Assembly (NCBI GenBank): GCA_946409515.1
Contig: CAMJWS010000002.1
Location: 202,506 to 266,505 of the forward strand
DNA: 64,000 bases
Direction of reading: 5' to 3'
From: an uncultured Caryophanales bacterium
GTDB taxonomy: Bacteria; Bacillota_I; Bacilli_A; RFN20; CAG-826
Shown: piece by piece, positions 47,209-58,237 of the stretch
Layout of the letters: each line of letters begins with the position of its first letter
Position numbering within the stretch: position 1 is the stretch's first letter
The notes under the pieces: generated by a model
What the model was told of the DNA's origin: nothing
The model's database searches: none
The model's input: only the letters and a program-made list of their open reading frames with translations
Position numbers and translations under genes: made by a program

Positions 47209-47214
47209 ATTTCC

Positions 47215-48588
47215 ATGAACTACTATTCTTACTCTTCTTTTAAGAAGGTTATTGATGAATTAAGAAAGAAAATCATTGGTTGCAGAATTAATAATATTAC
47301 TGTGATTAATTCTCATGATTTCTTATGTACATTATCAATGATTAAGGACGAAAAGTTACTAATTTCACTTAATCATCAGCACCCATTTTTAGCCTTAATT
47401 AATGTTAAGAAAGTTGAACCCACGATTACGGGTAATTTAAATGAGTCTTTAAGAAAATTCTTAAAGGATGCCTATATTGTAGATATTAATTTAAATAATG
47501 ATGACCGTATCGTGGAATTTGTTATTCAAAAGGCTAATGACTATTATGAGAAAGTAGTTACTCACCTATATTTAGAATGCATTCCTCAAAGAGCCAATCT
47601 CTTGTTTGTGAATGAAGAAGGTAAGATTATTCACGCTTTACATTACGCAAGTGTCACAAGCGCTAGACCTATCTTAAATGGTTTAACTTATGAATATCCT
47701 AATAAAGGTGTATTGAAAGAAGAAAATGAAGTTCCTTCTCTAGAAGAAATTAAAAATCAAGCGGTGAACTATTATGAAAACGCTTTACAAGTGCATAAGA
47801 AAGAAAAGTTCACACCACTTTATCGTTATATTAAAAGTCGTATTAAATCACTCAATAAAAAGAGTGTCGTTTTAAGAAGCGAGATTGAATCCGCGAAAGA
47901 ACATTTAAAAGACGCTGATCACGGTAACTACTTATTAGCGTTCCAATCTGATAAAGAGTTATTAGATGAATATCTTAAAGATAACAATCTTAAACTTGAT
48001 GAATCTAAGAGCATCGTTGAAAACGCGAATGCGATGTTTAAAAAATATAAAAAGAGCAAACGCACTATCGAGATGGCGGAATTAGAAGTCAATAAAGCTA
48101 AAGAAGAGGAAGAATATCTTTCCTACTTATTAGTGAGTTCACAGTATATGGATGATGAAGAATTATTCTCCTTATCCCAAGAGTTACTTCCAAAGCAGCA
48201 TTTAAAAAAGAAATTATTACCAATTAGATGCTCATATATCACTTATGATAACGTGAAGATTTCTTTTGGTAAGAATGCCTCTAGTAATAACGAATTAACA
48301 TTTAAAATCGCTAATAAGGATGATTGGTATTTACACATTAAAGACTATCATGGCGCGCACGTTATTATTCATAATCCAAATCCAAGTAACGCAGTCAAAC
48401 TCGTGGCCGCGGAACTTTGTCTCATTCTTTCAAATAAATCCGCAGGCGATATTATGATTGCCAATATGAAAAACGTTAAAAAAGGCCACGCTTTAGGCGA
48501 GGCTAATTTGCTTAACTATTCCACGATTACTTTAAACAAAGTAAGAGAAGAAACTTTCGCGTTACTTTCTAACAAGCAAGATTACTAA
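47215..48588 (+). CDS. rqcH: NFACT family protein, RqcH-like ribosome quality control factor
   Basis: RqcH binds stalled 50S-peptidyl-tRNA complexes and adds C-terminal alanine tails. The 457-residue product has an N-terminal NFACT-N domain with the key Asp97-Arg98 pair (NNDDRIVEF), a coiled-coil middle (about 250-320) and the NFACT-R domain (NKDDWYLHIKDYHGAHVIIHNPNP). It is about 110 residues shorter than the Bacillus protein, mainly in the middle and C-terminal parts. It is divergent from gmk, as yloA is near gmk in Bacillus. Its stop shares bases with the stop of trmL. Confidence 0.88.
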   Translation: MNYYSYSSFKKVIDELRKKIIGCRINNITVINSHDFLCTLSMIKDEKLLISLNHQHPFLALINVKKVEPTITGNLNESLRKFLKDAYIVDINLNNDDRIVEFVIQKANDYYEKVVTHLYLECIPQRANLLFVNEEGKIIHALHYASVTSARPILNGLTYEYPNKGVLKEENEVPSLEEIKNQAVNYYENALQVHKKEKFTPLYRYIKSRIKSLNKKSVVLRSEIESAKEHLKDADHGNYLLAFQSDKELLDEYLKDNNLKLDESKSIVENANAMFKKYKKSKRTIEMAELEVNKAKEEEEYLSYLLVSSQYMDDEELFSLSQELLPKQHLKKKLLPIRCSYITYDNVKISFGKNASSNNELTFKIANKDDWYLHIKDYHGAHVIIHNPNPSNAVKLVAAELCLILSNKSAGDIMIANMKNVKKGHALGEANLLNYSTITLNKVREETFALLSNKQDY

Positions 48589-49097
48589 TCTTTAAACAAG
48601 AAATCTGGTCCTTTAATTGCTTCCTCTGTCGCTAAGTCAGGGAACTTTTGTTGTCTAAGGACTTCATAAGCCACTAAAGCGACACAGTTAGAGAGATTTA
48701 AACTTCTAGCTTCAGGAACCATAGGTATACGCATTAATCTATCTTCATGCATCTTTAAGATATCATGAGGAATACCGGTTGATTCTCTTCCAAACATTAA
48801 ATAGATGTTTCTGGAAGGATTGCTTAAATCATATGTGGAATAAACAGTTCTAGCGTATCTAGTCACATAATATGTATCAGCGTTAGGATTTTCTTTTACA
48901 AAAGTTTCATAGTCTTTATAAAAGTGCATTTTTAAATCATCAATGTAGTCCATACCCACGCGTTTGAGGTCTTTGGAGTCAATAGAAAAAGTAATTGGTC
49001 CAATGATGTGCAATGTGGCGTGAATAGCGACACATGTACGCATAATGTTACCAGTGTTCTGTGGTTTTTCTGGACGATATAAGACGATATGAAGCAT
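48585..49097 (-). CDS. trmL: tRNA (cytidine/uridine-2'-O-)-methyltransferase
   Basis: TrmL methylates the wobble ribose of certain leucine tRNAs. The 170-residue SPOUT protein has the RPEKPQNTGNIMRTC N-terminal motif, MFGRESTGIP, and the knot motif MVPEARSLNLSNCVALVAYE. It overlaps ppa by 1 nt and is convergent with rqcH with a 4-nt overlap of the stop codons. Confidence 0.93.
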   Translation of the reverse strand: MLHIVLYRPEKPQNTGNIMRTCVAIHATLHIIGPITFSIDSKDLKRVGMDYIDDLKMHFYKDYETFVKENPNADTYYVTRYARTVYSTYDLSNPSRNIYLMFGRESTGIPHDILKMHEDRLMRIPMVPEARSLNLSNCVALVAYEVLRQQKFPDLATEEAIKGPDFLFKD

Positions 49098-49660
49098 TAA
49101 TAGCCTCTGGCTTTTCTTTCCGCGGTGATACGTGGCTCAATATCGTGGTGATATTTATCTAAACTACGTTGAATAATAGCTTCCGCTTCTTTTCTATCTT
49201 TAAATACTTCTACGGAAGTATCTTTGCCTTCTAAGGATTTATAGACCATAAAGAAGTGTTTGATTTCATCCATGATATGGGCGGGGATTTCACTAATATC
49301 GTTATAGCCGTTATAGAATGGATCATTTTTCGCAACAGCAATAATCTTTTCATCGTTAAGGCCATTATCAGTCATGATAAGCACACCAATTGGGGTGCAT
49401 TCCACCATAGACATAGGAACGATTGGTTCACTACATAAAACTAAGACATCAAGTGGGTCATAGTCATCCGCGAAAGTACGTGGAATAAAACCATAGTTTT
49501 GTGGGTAGTGAGTACTTGTAAAAAGAACACGGTCTAAAATGAGATGACCTGTTTCTTTATCAAGTTCGTATTTATTTTTGCTACCTTTAGATATTTCAAT
49601 GACTGCTAAAAAGTCACTTGGGGTTACTCTAGAGATTTTTACATCATGCCAAGAATGCAT
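49097..49660 (-). CDS. ppa: inorganic pyrophosphatase
   Basis: The 187-residue family I soluble PPase hydrolyses PPi. Metal-site motifs include KYELDKETGHLILDR, NYGFIPRTFADDYDPLDVLVL and MTDNGLNDEKIIAVAKND. GGAGG before the ATG. It follows atpC by 11 nt, so PPi removal is transcribed with the ATP synthase. Confidence 0.93.
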   Translation of the reverse strand: MHSWHDVKISRVTPSDFLAVIEISKGSKNKYELDKETGHLILDRVLFTSTHYPQNYGFIPRTFADDYDPLDVLVLCSEPIVPMSMVECTPIGVLIMTDNGLNDEKIIAVAKNDPFYNGYNDISEIPAHIMDEIKHFFMVYKSLEGKDTSVEVFKDRKEAEAIIQRSLDKYHHDIEPRITAERKARGY

Positions 49661-49671
49661 AATAGTTCCTC

Positions 49672-52317
<2,646 letters not shown>

Positions 52318-52320
52318 ACA

Positions 52321-53829
52321 CTATTGATTTAGATTCTCAAAGAATGCTTTCATTTCTTTGGCTAAGACAGCTTCGTCTTCCGCCTTAATTTCTTTATTTT
52401 TATTAATGTTATTTAAAACATTAGAGTTTGTGGCTTTGAATTCGTCATAAGCCTTATCTAACACTTTACGAACATTATTTTTATCTAAGTTATCTAAGTA
52501 ATTATTTTTAGCAACGTATAAGTCAAAGACTTGTTTGTCTAATTGATAAACGTTGTATTGTTTTTGTTTTAACATCGCCATTAAGGCTTCACCGTGATTT
52601 AAGATTGCTAAAGTAGAAGCATCTAAATCACTACCAAATTGGCTAAATGATTTCATTTCAAGATAGCTCGCTAGTTCAATCTTTAAGGCGCGGGCTACTT
52701 GTTTAGTGGCTTTAAATTGGGCGTCTCCACCAACACGGGAAACAGAAAGACCACTATCGATTGCAGGTCTTTGACCGGCATTAAATAAATCTGCTTGTAA
52801 GAAGATTTGACCATCAGTGATGGAAATAACATTTGTTGGAATATAAGCACTGATGTCACCACTTTGTGTTTCAACAATTGGTAAAGCAGTAATGGAACCA
52901 CCGCCAAATTCAGGAGCTAACTTACAAGCTCTTTCAAGTAATCTACTATGTAAATAGAAGACATCACCAGGATAGGCTTCTCTACCTGGAGCTCTCTTTA
53001 ATAAGAGAGATAAAGTACGATACGCCACAGCGTGCTTACTTAAATCATCGTAGACAATTAAGACATCTTTACCTTGATACATAAATTCTTCCGCCATTGC
53101 ACATCCTGCATATGGAGCGACATATAATAATGGCGCTGGTTCACTCGCGGAAGCGCTCATGACAATGGTATAATCCATTGCTTTATGACGTTTTAATTTA
53201 TCAACGATTTGGGCCACTGTAGAATTCTTTTGACCGATAGCCACATAAATACAAATGACACCTTTATCCTTTTGATTGATAATTGCGTCAATAGCGATCG
53301 CGGTTTTACCGGTTTGTCTATCGCCGATAATAAGTTCTCTTTGACCACGACCAATAGGAGTCATCGCATCGATCATTGTGATACCTGTTTCAAGAGGGGT
53401 ATCAACGCTCTTTCTTTTAATGACGCCTGGAGCAATCACTTCGATTGGACGGCGTGATTTTGTTTTGATTTCACCTAAGCCATCAATAGCTTGACCTAAG
53501 GAATTAACTACACGACCTAATAACTCTTCACCAACTGGTACTTCCATAACCATCTTAGTGCGATTGACTAAATCGCCTTCTTTAACTAAGTTGTCATTAC
53601 CTAAAAGAACAACGCCCACACTATCGCTGTCTAGATTCATGACCATGCCATATACTTCGTTAGGGAACAATAAAAGTTCACCAAGCATAGCTTTTTCTAA
53701 GCCATAGACATTGGCAATGCCATCACCAACAGAAACAACAGTACCAACGTCGTTACTATCGATTTTGTGGCGGTAATTTTTGATTTGCTCTTTAATAAGA
53801 GCGCTTATTTCATTAGCGTGGATTTTCAT
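52321..53829 (-). CDS. atpA: F-type ATP synthase alpha subunit
   Basis: The 502-residue nucleotide-binding subunit has Walker [16 protein letters not shown] and the [34 protein letters not shown] stretch. GGAG precedes the ATG. It is 3 nt after atpH. Confidence 0.97.
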   Translation of the reverse strand: MKIHANEISALIKEQIKNYRHKIDSNDVGTVVSVGDGIANVYGLEKAMLGELLLFPNEVYGMVMNLDSDSVGVVLLGNDNLVKEGDLVNRTKMVMEVPVGEELLGRVVNSLGQAIDGLGEIKTKSRRPIEVIAPGVIKRKSVDTPLETGITMIDAMTPIGRGQRELIIGDRQTGKTAIAIDAIINQKDKGVICIYVAIGQKNSTVAQIVDKLKRHKAMDYTIVMSASASEPAPLLYVAPYAGCAMAEEFMYQGKDVLIVYDDLSKHAVAYRTLSLLLKRAPGREAYPGDVFYLHSRLLERACKLAPEFGGGSITALPIVETQSGDISAYIPTNVISITDGQIFLQADLFNAGQRPAIDSGLSVSRVGGDAQFKATKQVARALKIELASYLEMKSFSQFGSDLDASTLAILNHGEALMAMLKQKQYNVYQLDKQVFDLYVAKNNYLDNLDKNNVRKVLDKAYDEFKATNSNVLNNINKNKEIKAEDEAVLAKEMKAFFENLNQ

Positions 53830-53832
53830 GAG

Positions 53833-54369
53833 TTAAAGCTCCTTTCCTAAGAGGTCAATTTGCATTTTTTCAAGTTGGTTTTTAATTGAGCCATCATAGA
53901 CATGAGAATTGATGACGACTTTCACCCCACCGATTAAGCTTGGATCAATACGGGAAATAAGTTCGACATCCATCTTTTCAATTTGACTGATTTTATTTTT
54001 GATTTTGTTAATGGTTTCTTTAGTAAGAGGAAACGCTGAATAGATAAGCCCTTCTTTAACACCCTTATATTCATTGCATAAAGAATTAAACGCCTGTAAG
54101 ACATCCTTAATATAATTAGTGCGATTATTAACAATTAGCACTTTAACGAAGCTGACAATATCTTCATCAAAATCTTTTAAGATTTTAGAAGCAATATCTT
54201 GCCTTTCTTCGCGTGTCATAAAGCGAGAATCTAGAAGCAATAAAAAATCTTCATTATCATGAATGATTTCTGATAATGCTTTTCCTTCATCTTGAAGCTT
54301 AGCGAGTTTCTTTTCCTCTAAGCCTAAAGAGAATAATGCTTCTGCGTATGTTTGGGCTATTTGATTCAT
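53833..54369 (-). CDS. atpH: F-type ATP synthase delta subunit
   Basis: The 178-residue delta subunit, which links F1 to the peripheral stalk: AQTYAEALFSLG at the N-terminus and the C-terminal IDPSLIGGVKVVINSHVYDGSIKNQLEKM signature. Confidence 0.93.
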   Translation of the reverse strand: MNQIAQTYAEALFSLGLEEKKLAKLQDEGKALSEIIHDNEDFLLLLDSRFMTREERQDIASKILKDFDEDIVSFVKVLIVNNRTNYIKDVLQAFNSLCNEYKGVKEGLIYSAFPLTKETINKIKNKISQIEKMDVELISRIDPSLIGGVKVVINSHVYDGSIKNQLEKMQIDLLGKEL

Positions 54370-54377
54370 AGATTAAA

Positions 54378-54920
54378 TTAATTTAGGCGATTGATAAAAT
54401 CTTCCGCGAGACGAGCGTTATCTTTTTCATCGACTTCGCGTTTTAAGATTTCTTTTGAGGCGGATAATGCGACATTAACCATCTCATTTCTAATGTCGTT
54501 AAGAGCATCCACTTTAGCTTGCTCAATATCATCTTGAGCGGCTAGTTTCATCTCTTTAACTTCTTCTTTAGCTTCGTTAATCATTGATTCATATTTTTCT
54601 TCGCCTTTTTTAGTGGCGTTTTCAATGATTAAGCTAGCTTCCGCTTTGGAATCACTAAGGACTTTCTTTGCTTCTTTAGTTTGTTCCACTGCTTCAGCGT
54701 GACTCTTTTGAGCTTGATCGATTTCTTCTTGGATGAAGTCTGCTCTTTTTTGGAGCATCTTTTTCACTGGCTTATAGGCCACGAAGAATACGACAAGTAA
54801 AAGGATGATAAAAGAAGATAATTGAATGACAAGAGAAAACCAATCTGGCACTAATTTACCAGGAATCGTCTTCATCTGTTCAATAATATCGTCAATAGCG
54901 TTATAAACAGGTAGTGACAT
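54378..54920 (-). CDS. atpF: F-type ATP synthase b subunit
   Basis: The 180-residue peripheral stalk subunit has one transmembrane helix (about 27-50) and a long charged coiled coil (KKMLQKRADFIQEEIDQAQKSHAEAVEQTKEAKKVL). GGAGG before the ATG. Confidence 0.94.
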   Translation of the reverse strand: MSLPVYNAIDDIIEQMKTIPGKLVPDWFSLVIQLSSFIILLLVVFFVAYKPVKKMLQKRADFIQEEIDQAQKSHAEAVEQTKEAKKVLSDSKAEASLIIENATKKGEEKYESMINEAKEEVKEMKLAAQDDIEQAKVDALNDIRNEMVNVALSASKEILKREVDEKDNARLAEDFINRLN

Positions 54921-54935
54921 ATTTTTTACCTCCTT

Positions 54936-55160
54936 TTACTTAGTAAATAAAATCAAAATACTGATGAGCAATGAGTAAATCGCTGTGGTTTCAACAAGGG
55001 CACAAGCGAGAATCATTGATGTTCTGAGTTTGCCATACATTTCAGGATTGCGTGACATACCATCTAAGGCGTGCGCACAAACCATACCTTCACCAAGAGC
55101 ACTAGGCATAACACCTAAGATGGCGATAGCAGCGGCTAAAACGTTTAATGAACCGGTCAT
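54936..55160 (-). CDS. atpE: F-type ATP synthase c subunit with two-carboxylate motif
   Basis: The 74-residue hairpin protein has Glu24 in helix 1 (SALGEGMV), the polar loop SRNPE, and Glu57 in helix 2 followed by T58, T59 and Y62 (ALVETTAIYSLL). Aligned to Ilyobacter c (Q32, E65, S66, T67, Y70), Q32 is replaced by Glu and the Na+-type Thr and Tyr are kept. This is the two-carboxylate pattern known from the Fusobacterium nucleatum Na+ rotor, so Na+ coupling is inferred. Start overlaps the atpB stop (TAATG), with GGAGG. Confidence 0.95.
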   Translation of the reverse strand: MTGSLNVLAAAIAILGVMPSALGEGMVCAHALDGMSRNPEMYGKLRTSMILACALVETTAIYSLLISILILFTK

Positions 55161-55921
55161 TAGTTCTTCCTCCTTTCCATAGTGTTTAAAGTTATTTCTT
55201 CTGGGATCTCTTGACCAATGAATATTGAAGTCAAAAGAATGAAGACAAATGTCTGGATTAAACCAGAGAATACATCAAAATAAGCGTGAAGTATTGCTAA
55301 TGGAAGAGGAGCAAGGAACACTTGATTCCATTCACTTTGAATGAAAGAGAAAAGTGTGCTTGATAAATCTCTTAAAGCGTACTCCACGATGGATAATAAT
55401 GCCCAACCCGCGATAGCGTTACCAAATAAACGTAAGGTAAGTGAGAGTAAAGGCGCCCACATTGAGATTAAGTTAATTGGTAAGAAGATTGGGATTGGAT
55501 CGATGTAGCGTTTAAAATAACGCCACTTTGTATATCTAGCAGATGTGTAATGGATTAATAGGAATGTCGTTAAGCCAAGAGATAATGGCACTGCCATATA
55601 AGTCACTGGAGAAGGAAGACCTGTTAATCCAAAAATAAATGAGATGAATAAATACATCGCGACACCCATGATGAAACCACCAAAGTTAGGCAAGGCTGTA
55701 CCCACCAAATCATGAGCGAAGTTATCAAAGAAGTTAACACCCATTTCAGCGACTAGTAATAGCCCTTTTGGCTTTTTAAGTGGGTTTTGTCTTCTTGCTA
55801 AAATGCCCACGACTAAAGAAAGGATCACTATAATGAGGATCACTATAAGTGAAGACACAAGTTCTCCAGGAATATTAATCTTGAAGAAGTTACTGAAAAT
55901 GTTGGAATTTTCCTCAGGCAT
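55160..55921 (-). CDS. atpB: F-type ATP synthase a subunit
   Basis: The 253-residue stator channel subunit has about five or six transmembrane helices and the conserved arginine in LSLTLRLFGNAIAGWALL. It overlaps the 128-residue gene upstream by 8 nt. Confidence 0.94.
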   Translation of the reverse strand: MPEENSNIFSNFFKINIPGELVSSLIVILIIVILSLVVGILARRQNPLKKPKGLLLVAEMGVNFFDNFAHDLVGTALPNFGGFIMGVAMYLFISFIFGLTGLPSPVTYMAVPLSLGLTTFLLIHYTSARYTKWRYFKRYIDPIPIFLPINLISMWAPLLSLTLRLFGNAIAGWALLSIVEYALRDLSSTLFSFIQSEWNQVFLAPLPLAILHAYFDVFSGLIQTFVFILLTSIFIGQEIPEEITLNTMERRKN

Positions 55922-56300
55922 TTTTGTCCTTTCCTATGTGCGCGATAAGGGTTAATAACGACACTACTAAGTAGGTGATAATTAAGGATACTGGCGAAAT
56001 AATATATAGTTTTAGTTGCAACCGCAAAATGGCGAACGCAATAGCGATTAGCACCAGTAAAGTTAATCTAAGAAAGATCACAAAGACATCGAGTTTAGCG
56101 GTCTCTTTGCCACCTCTCTTACTTAAGTAAAGTATTAACCATCCGAGGATGATAATACCCCCTCCAGTCAATACGCCGAAGGGGATATCTCCTCTTTGCT
56201 GCCAAAATAGAAATATTGTTCCTAGGAAGCCTAAGACTGTCGCAGTTATTGAAATAATAAGGGCTTTTATTTCTATTGTTTGGCTAAAGAATTTTTTCAT
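55914..56300 (-). CDS. atpI: AtpI-like membrane protein at the head of the atp genes
   Basis: The 128-residue protein has four predicted helices and a basic loop (SKRGGKETAK). It lies where AtpI, a c-ring assembly factor, is usually encoded. Direct sequence similarity is not strong, so the call rests on position, size and topology. Its ATG overlaps the PFK stop (TAATG). Confidence 0.6.
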   Translation of the reverse strand: MKKFFSQTIEIKALIISITATVLGFLGTIFLFWQQRGDIPFGVLTGGGIIILGWLILYLSKRGGKETAKLDVFVIFLRLTLLVLIAIAFAILRLQLKLYIISPVSLIITYLVVSLLTLIAHIGKDKNA

Positions 56301-57505
56301 TATTTAACTTTGATACGTTTGAAGTTAGTCACTGGGGCGATGCCATCTTTATAAACGAGTTTGACTTCACCTTGGACTAATGGACGTAAGTAATCTCTGA
56401 AGCTATCGCTCATACGTGTAGCGTCAACAATCATTTCTGGTTTGACGTGAGAAACAGCATTAGCGACTTTGCTTAATGGAGCTAGTTTATATTTAATCTT
56501 GTATGGATTTTGGCTAACTCTTTCGAAGATGATCATTTTGCCGGTTTTACCTTTAAGAGCGGCTTGGACAGCTTTTTCACCAGTTTTGATAGCTTCTTTA
56601 CGGTCGACTAAAGAGACATATTGTGGGAAGGCTCTTTGAATGATGGAGAATTCCACCGCTCTTGTACCGATATCAAGTCTATTTTCAACGATTCTGCAGA
56701 GTTCCGCAGCAGCGCCACCTAATTGGGCGTGACCGAAACCGTCAACACGGACATTGGTCATATCTCTTTCGAATTGCAAACCTTCAGAGATAGCGACTAA
56801 GGCAAAGCCTTTTTCTTTATAAACTCTTTCGACATCTTTTAAGAATTGTTCTAAGTCGAACTTCATTTCTGGTAAGTAAATGAGGTGTGGTCTTGTTTGT
56901 TCTGGCAATAAGTCAACAGAGGCTGTTAACCAGCCAGCATCACGACCCATAATTTCCACGATATGGACTTTACCTTTCTTGAAGCAGTTAGCGTCCATCG
57001 CGAAAGCGTTAACGGAGTTTATAACGAATTTAGCGGCACTTGGGAAACCTAAAGAGTGGTCTGTGCAGGCTAAGTCGTTATCGATTGTTTTTGGAACACC
57101 GATAACTTTGACATCTTCGATACCTAATTCTTTGACTAATTTAGCAAGTTTATTGCAGGTATCCATGGAGTCGTTACCGCCATTGATGAAAACATAACCA
57201 ATGTTGTGCTTTTTGATGTTTTCAATAATAGCGGCGTATTCAGGAGTATGGATGTCCTTTGGAAGTTTTCTTCTTGTGGTACCTAAGATACTACCTGGAG
57301 TTTGGAGAAGAAGTTCGATTTGTTCATCGTCTTCTAAACCTAAATCGATTAAGTCATCATCGATTAAGCCTTCAACACCGTGTTGAGAGCCATAGATGTG
57401 ACCGATAAGATCTGGATGTTTTTTTGCTTCTTTAATCGCACCATATAATGATGTGTTAATGACTGAGGTTGGTCCACCGGATTGGATGTAAACCATGTTT
57501 TTCAT
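56300..57505 (-). CDS. pfp: PPi-dependent phosphofructokinase
   Basis: The 401-residue enzyme makes fructose-1,6-bisphosphate from fructose-6-phosphate. GGNDSMDT (Asp112) and VPKTIDNDL (Lys139) are the marks of PPi-dependent enzymes; ATP-PFK has Gly in both places. Substrate-site motif MGRDAGWL is present. GGAG lies 9 nt before the ATG. Its stop overlaps the first gene of the ATP synthase operon, so glycolytic PPi use and ion-driven energy conservation are coupled in expression. Confidence 0.9.
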   Translation of the reverse strand: MKNMVYIQSGGPTSVINTSLYGAIKEAKKHPDLIGHIYGSQHGVEGLIDDDLIDLGLEDDEQIELLLQTPGSILGTTRRKLPKDIHTPEYAAIIENIKKHNIGYVFINGGNDSMDTCNKLAKLVKELGIEDVKVIGVPKTIDNDLACTDHSLGFPSAAKFVINSVNAFAMDANCFKKGKVHIVEIMGRDAGWLTASVDLLPEQTRPHLIYLPEMKFDLEQFLKDVERVYKEKGFALVAISEGLQFERDMTNVRVDGFGHAQLGGAAAELCRIVENRLDIGTRAVEFSIIQRAFPQYVSLVDRKEAIKTGEKAVQAALKGKTGKMIIFERVSQNPYKIKYKLAPLSKVANAVSHVKPEMIVDATRMSDSFRDYLRPLVQGEVKLVYKDGIAPVTNFKRIKVK

Positions 57506-57546
57506 AAGTTGTTTCTCCTTTATATTTATATAAGATTTATAATTGC

Positions 57547-58068
57547 CTAGATAATTTCCATGTGGAGATGTTTTAAAACATCAAAAGCCTTTTCTTGCAT
57601 CTCTAAATCGAAGGAAGAAGTAGCATCTCTTACGATTTTGATTTTGCAATACGTTGAGGCTGCCGCTTTAGCGATAATAGCGTTGCTAAAGACACAGATG
57701 TCACTAACAAGACCACAGAGATAAATCTCGTCAAAGTTATTTTTAGCAATGTAATCGCCTAAGGCTTTGCTACCAAATCCTGGTTTTTCAAACACTAAAG
57801 AATCCTCTACGAGGTCTTTAATTGATGGATGTAATTCCCAACCCTTAGTGCCCTTTAAACAGTGAGGAGCAGGTAAGTATTGGCCTTCAGTTGTTTTTAA
57901 ATAATCTTCTTGGTGGGTATCATACGTAAAAACGACGGTGTCTTTATTAGCACGGAATTCTTTAATGAGTTCCACGATACGAGGAGCAATCTTATCAGCC
58001 CCTTCAAAGCCTAAAGCACCATCAACGAAATCGTTTTGATAATCCACGACTACGAGTAATCTTTGCAT
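57547..58068 (-). CDS. pncA: nicotinamidase
   Basis: The 173-residue isochorismatase-fold hydrolase has the catalytic Asp (VVDYQNDFVDG), a metal-site DTHQEDY, and the nucleophile Cys in LCGLVSDICVFSNAI. It converts nicotinamide to nicotinate, which PncB (26258) then uses. The ATG at 58068 is chosen over an upstream TTG because AAAGGA lies 6 nt before it. Confidence 0.9.
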   Translation of the reverse strand: MQRLLVVVDYQNDFVDGALGFEGADKIAPRIVELIKEFRANKDTVVFTYDTHQEDYLKTTEGQYLPAPHCLKGTKGWELHPSIKDLVEDSLVFEKPGFGSKALGDYIAKNNFDEIYLCGLVSDICVFSNAIIAKAAASTYCKIKIVRDATSSFDLEMQEKAFDVLKHLHMEII

Positions 58069-58177
58069 ATACAATCCTTTCTAGCGATAATCACTATATC
58101 ACATAATATATTTAAAAAATATAAAAATCGAAAAAACTCATTCTTTTACGAGTGAAATAACGTTATAATTAATTTGC

Positions 58178-58206
58178 TTGAAATTGTCTAGACATTTGTT
58201 TAGAAT
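58178..58206 (+). promoter_or_regulatory. nucleoside kinase promoter with TGTCTAGACA palindrome
   Basis: -35 TTGAAA (58178-58183), 17-nt spacer, -10 TAGAAT (58201-58206). The spacer contains the perfect palindrome TGTCTAGACA (58185-58194), placed to act as an operator. An alternative -10 TATAAT (58164-58169) lacks a good -35. Confidence 0.55.
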
Positions 58207-58237
58207 GTAAGACTTGACTCTTAGGAGGAACTATACA

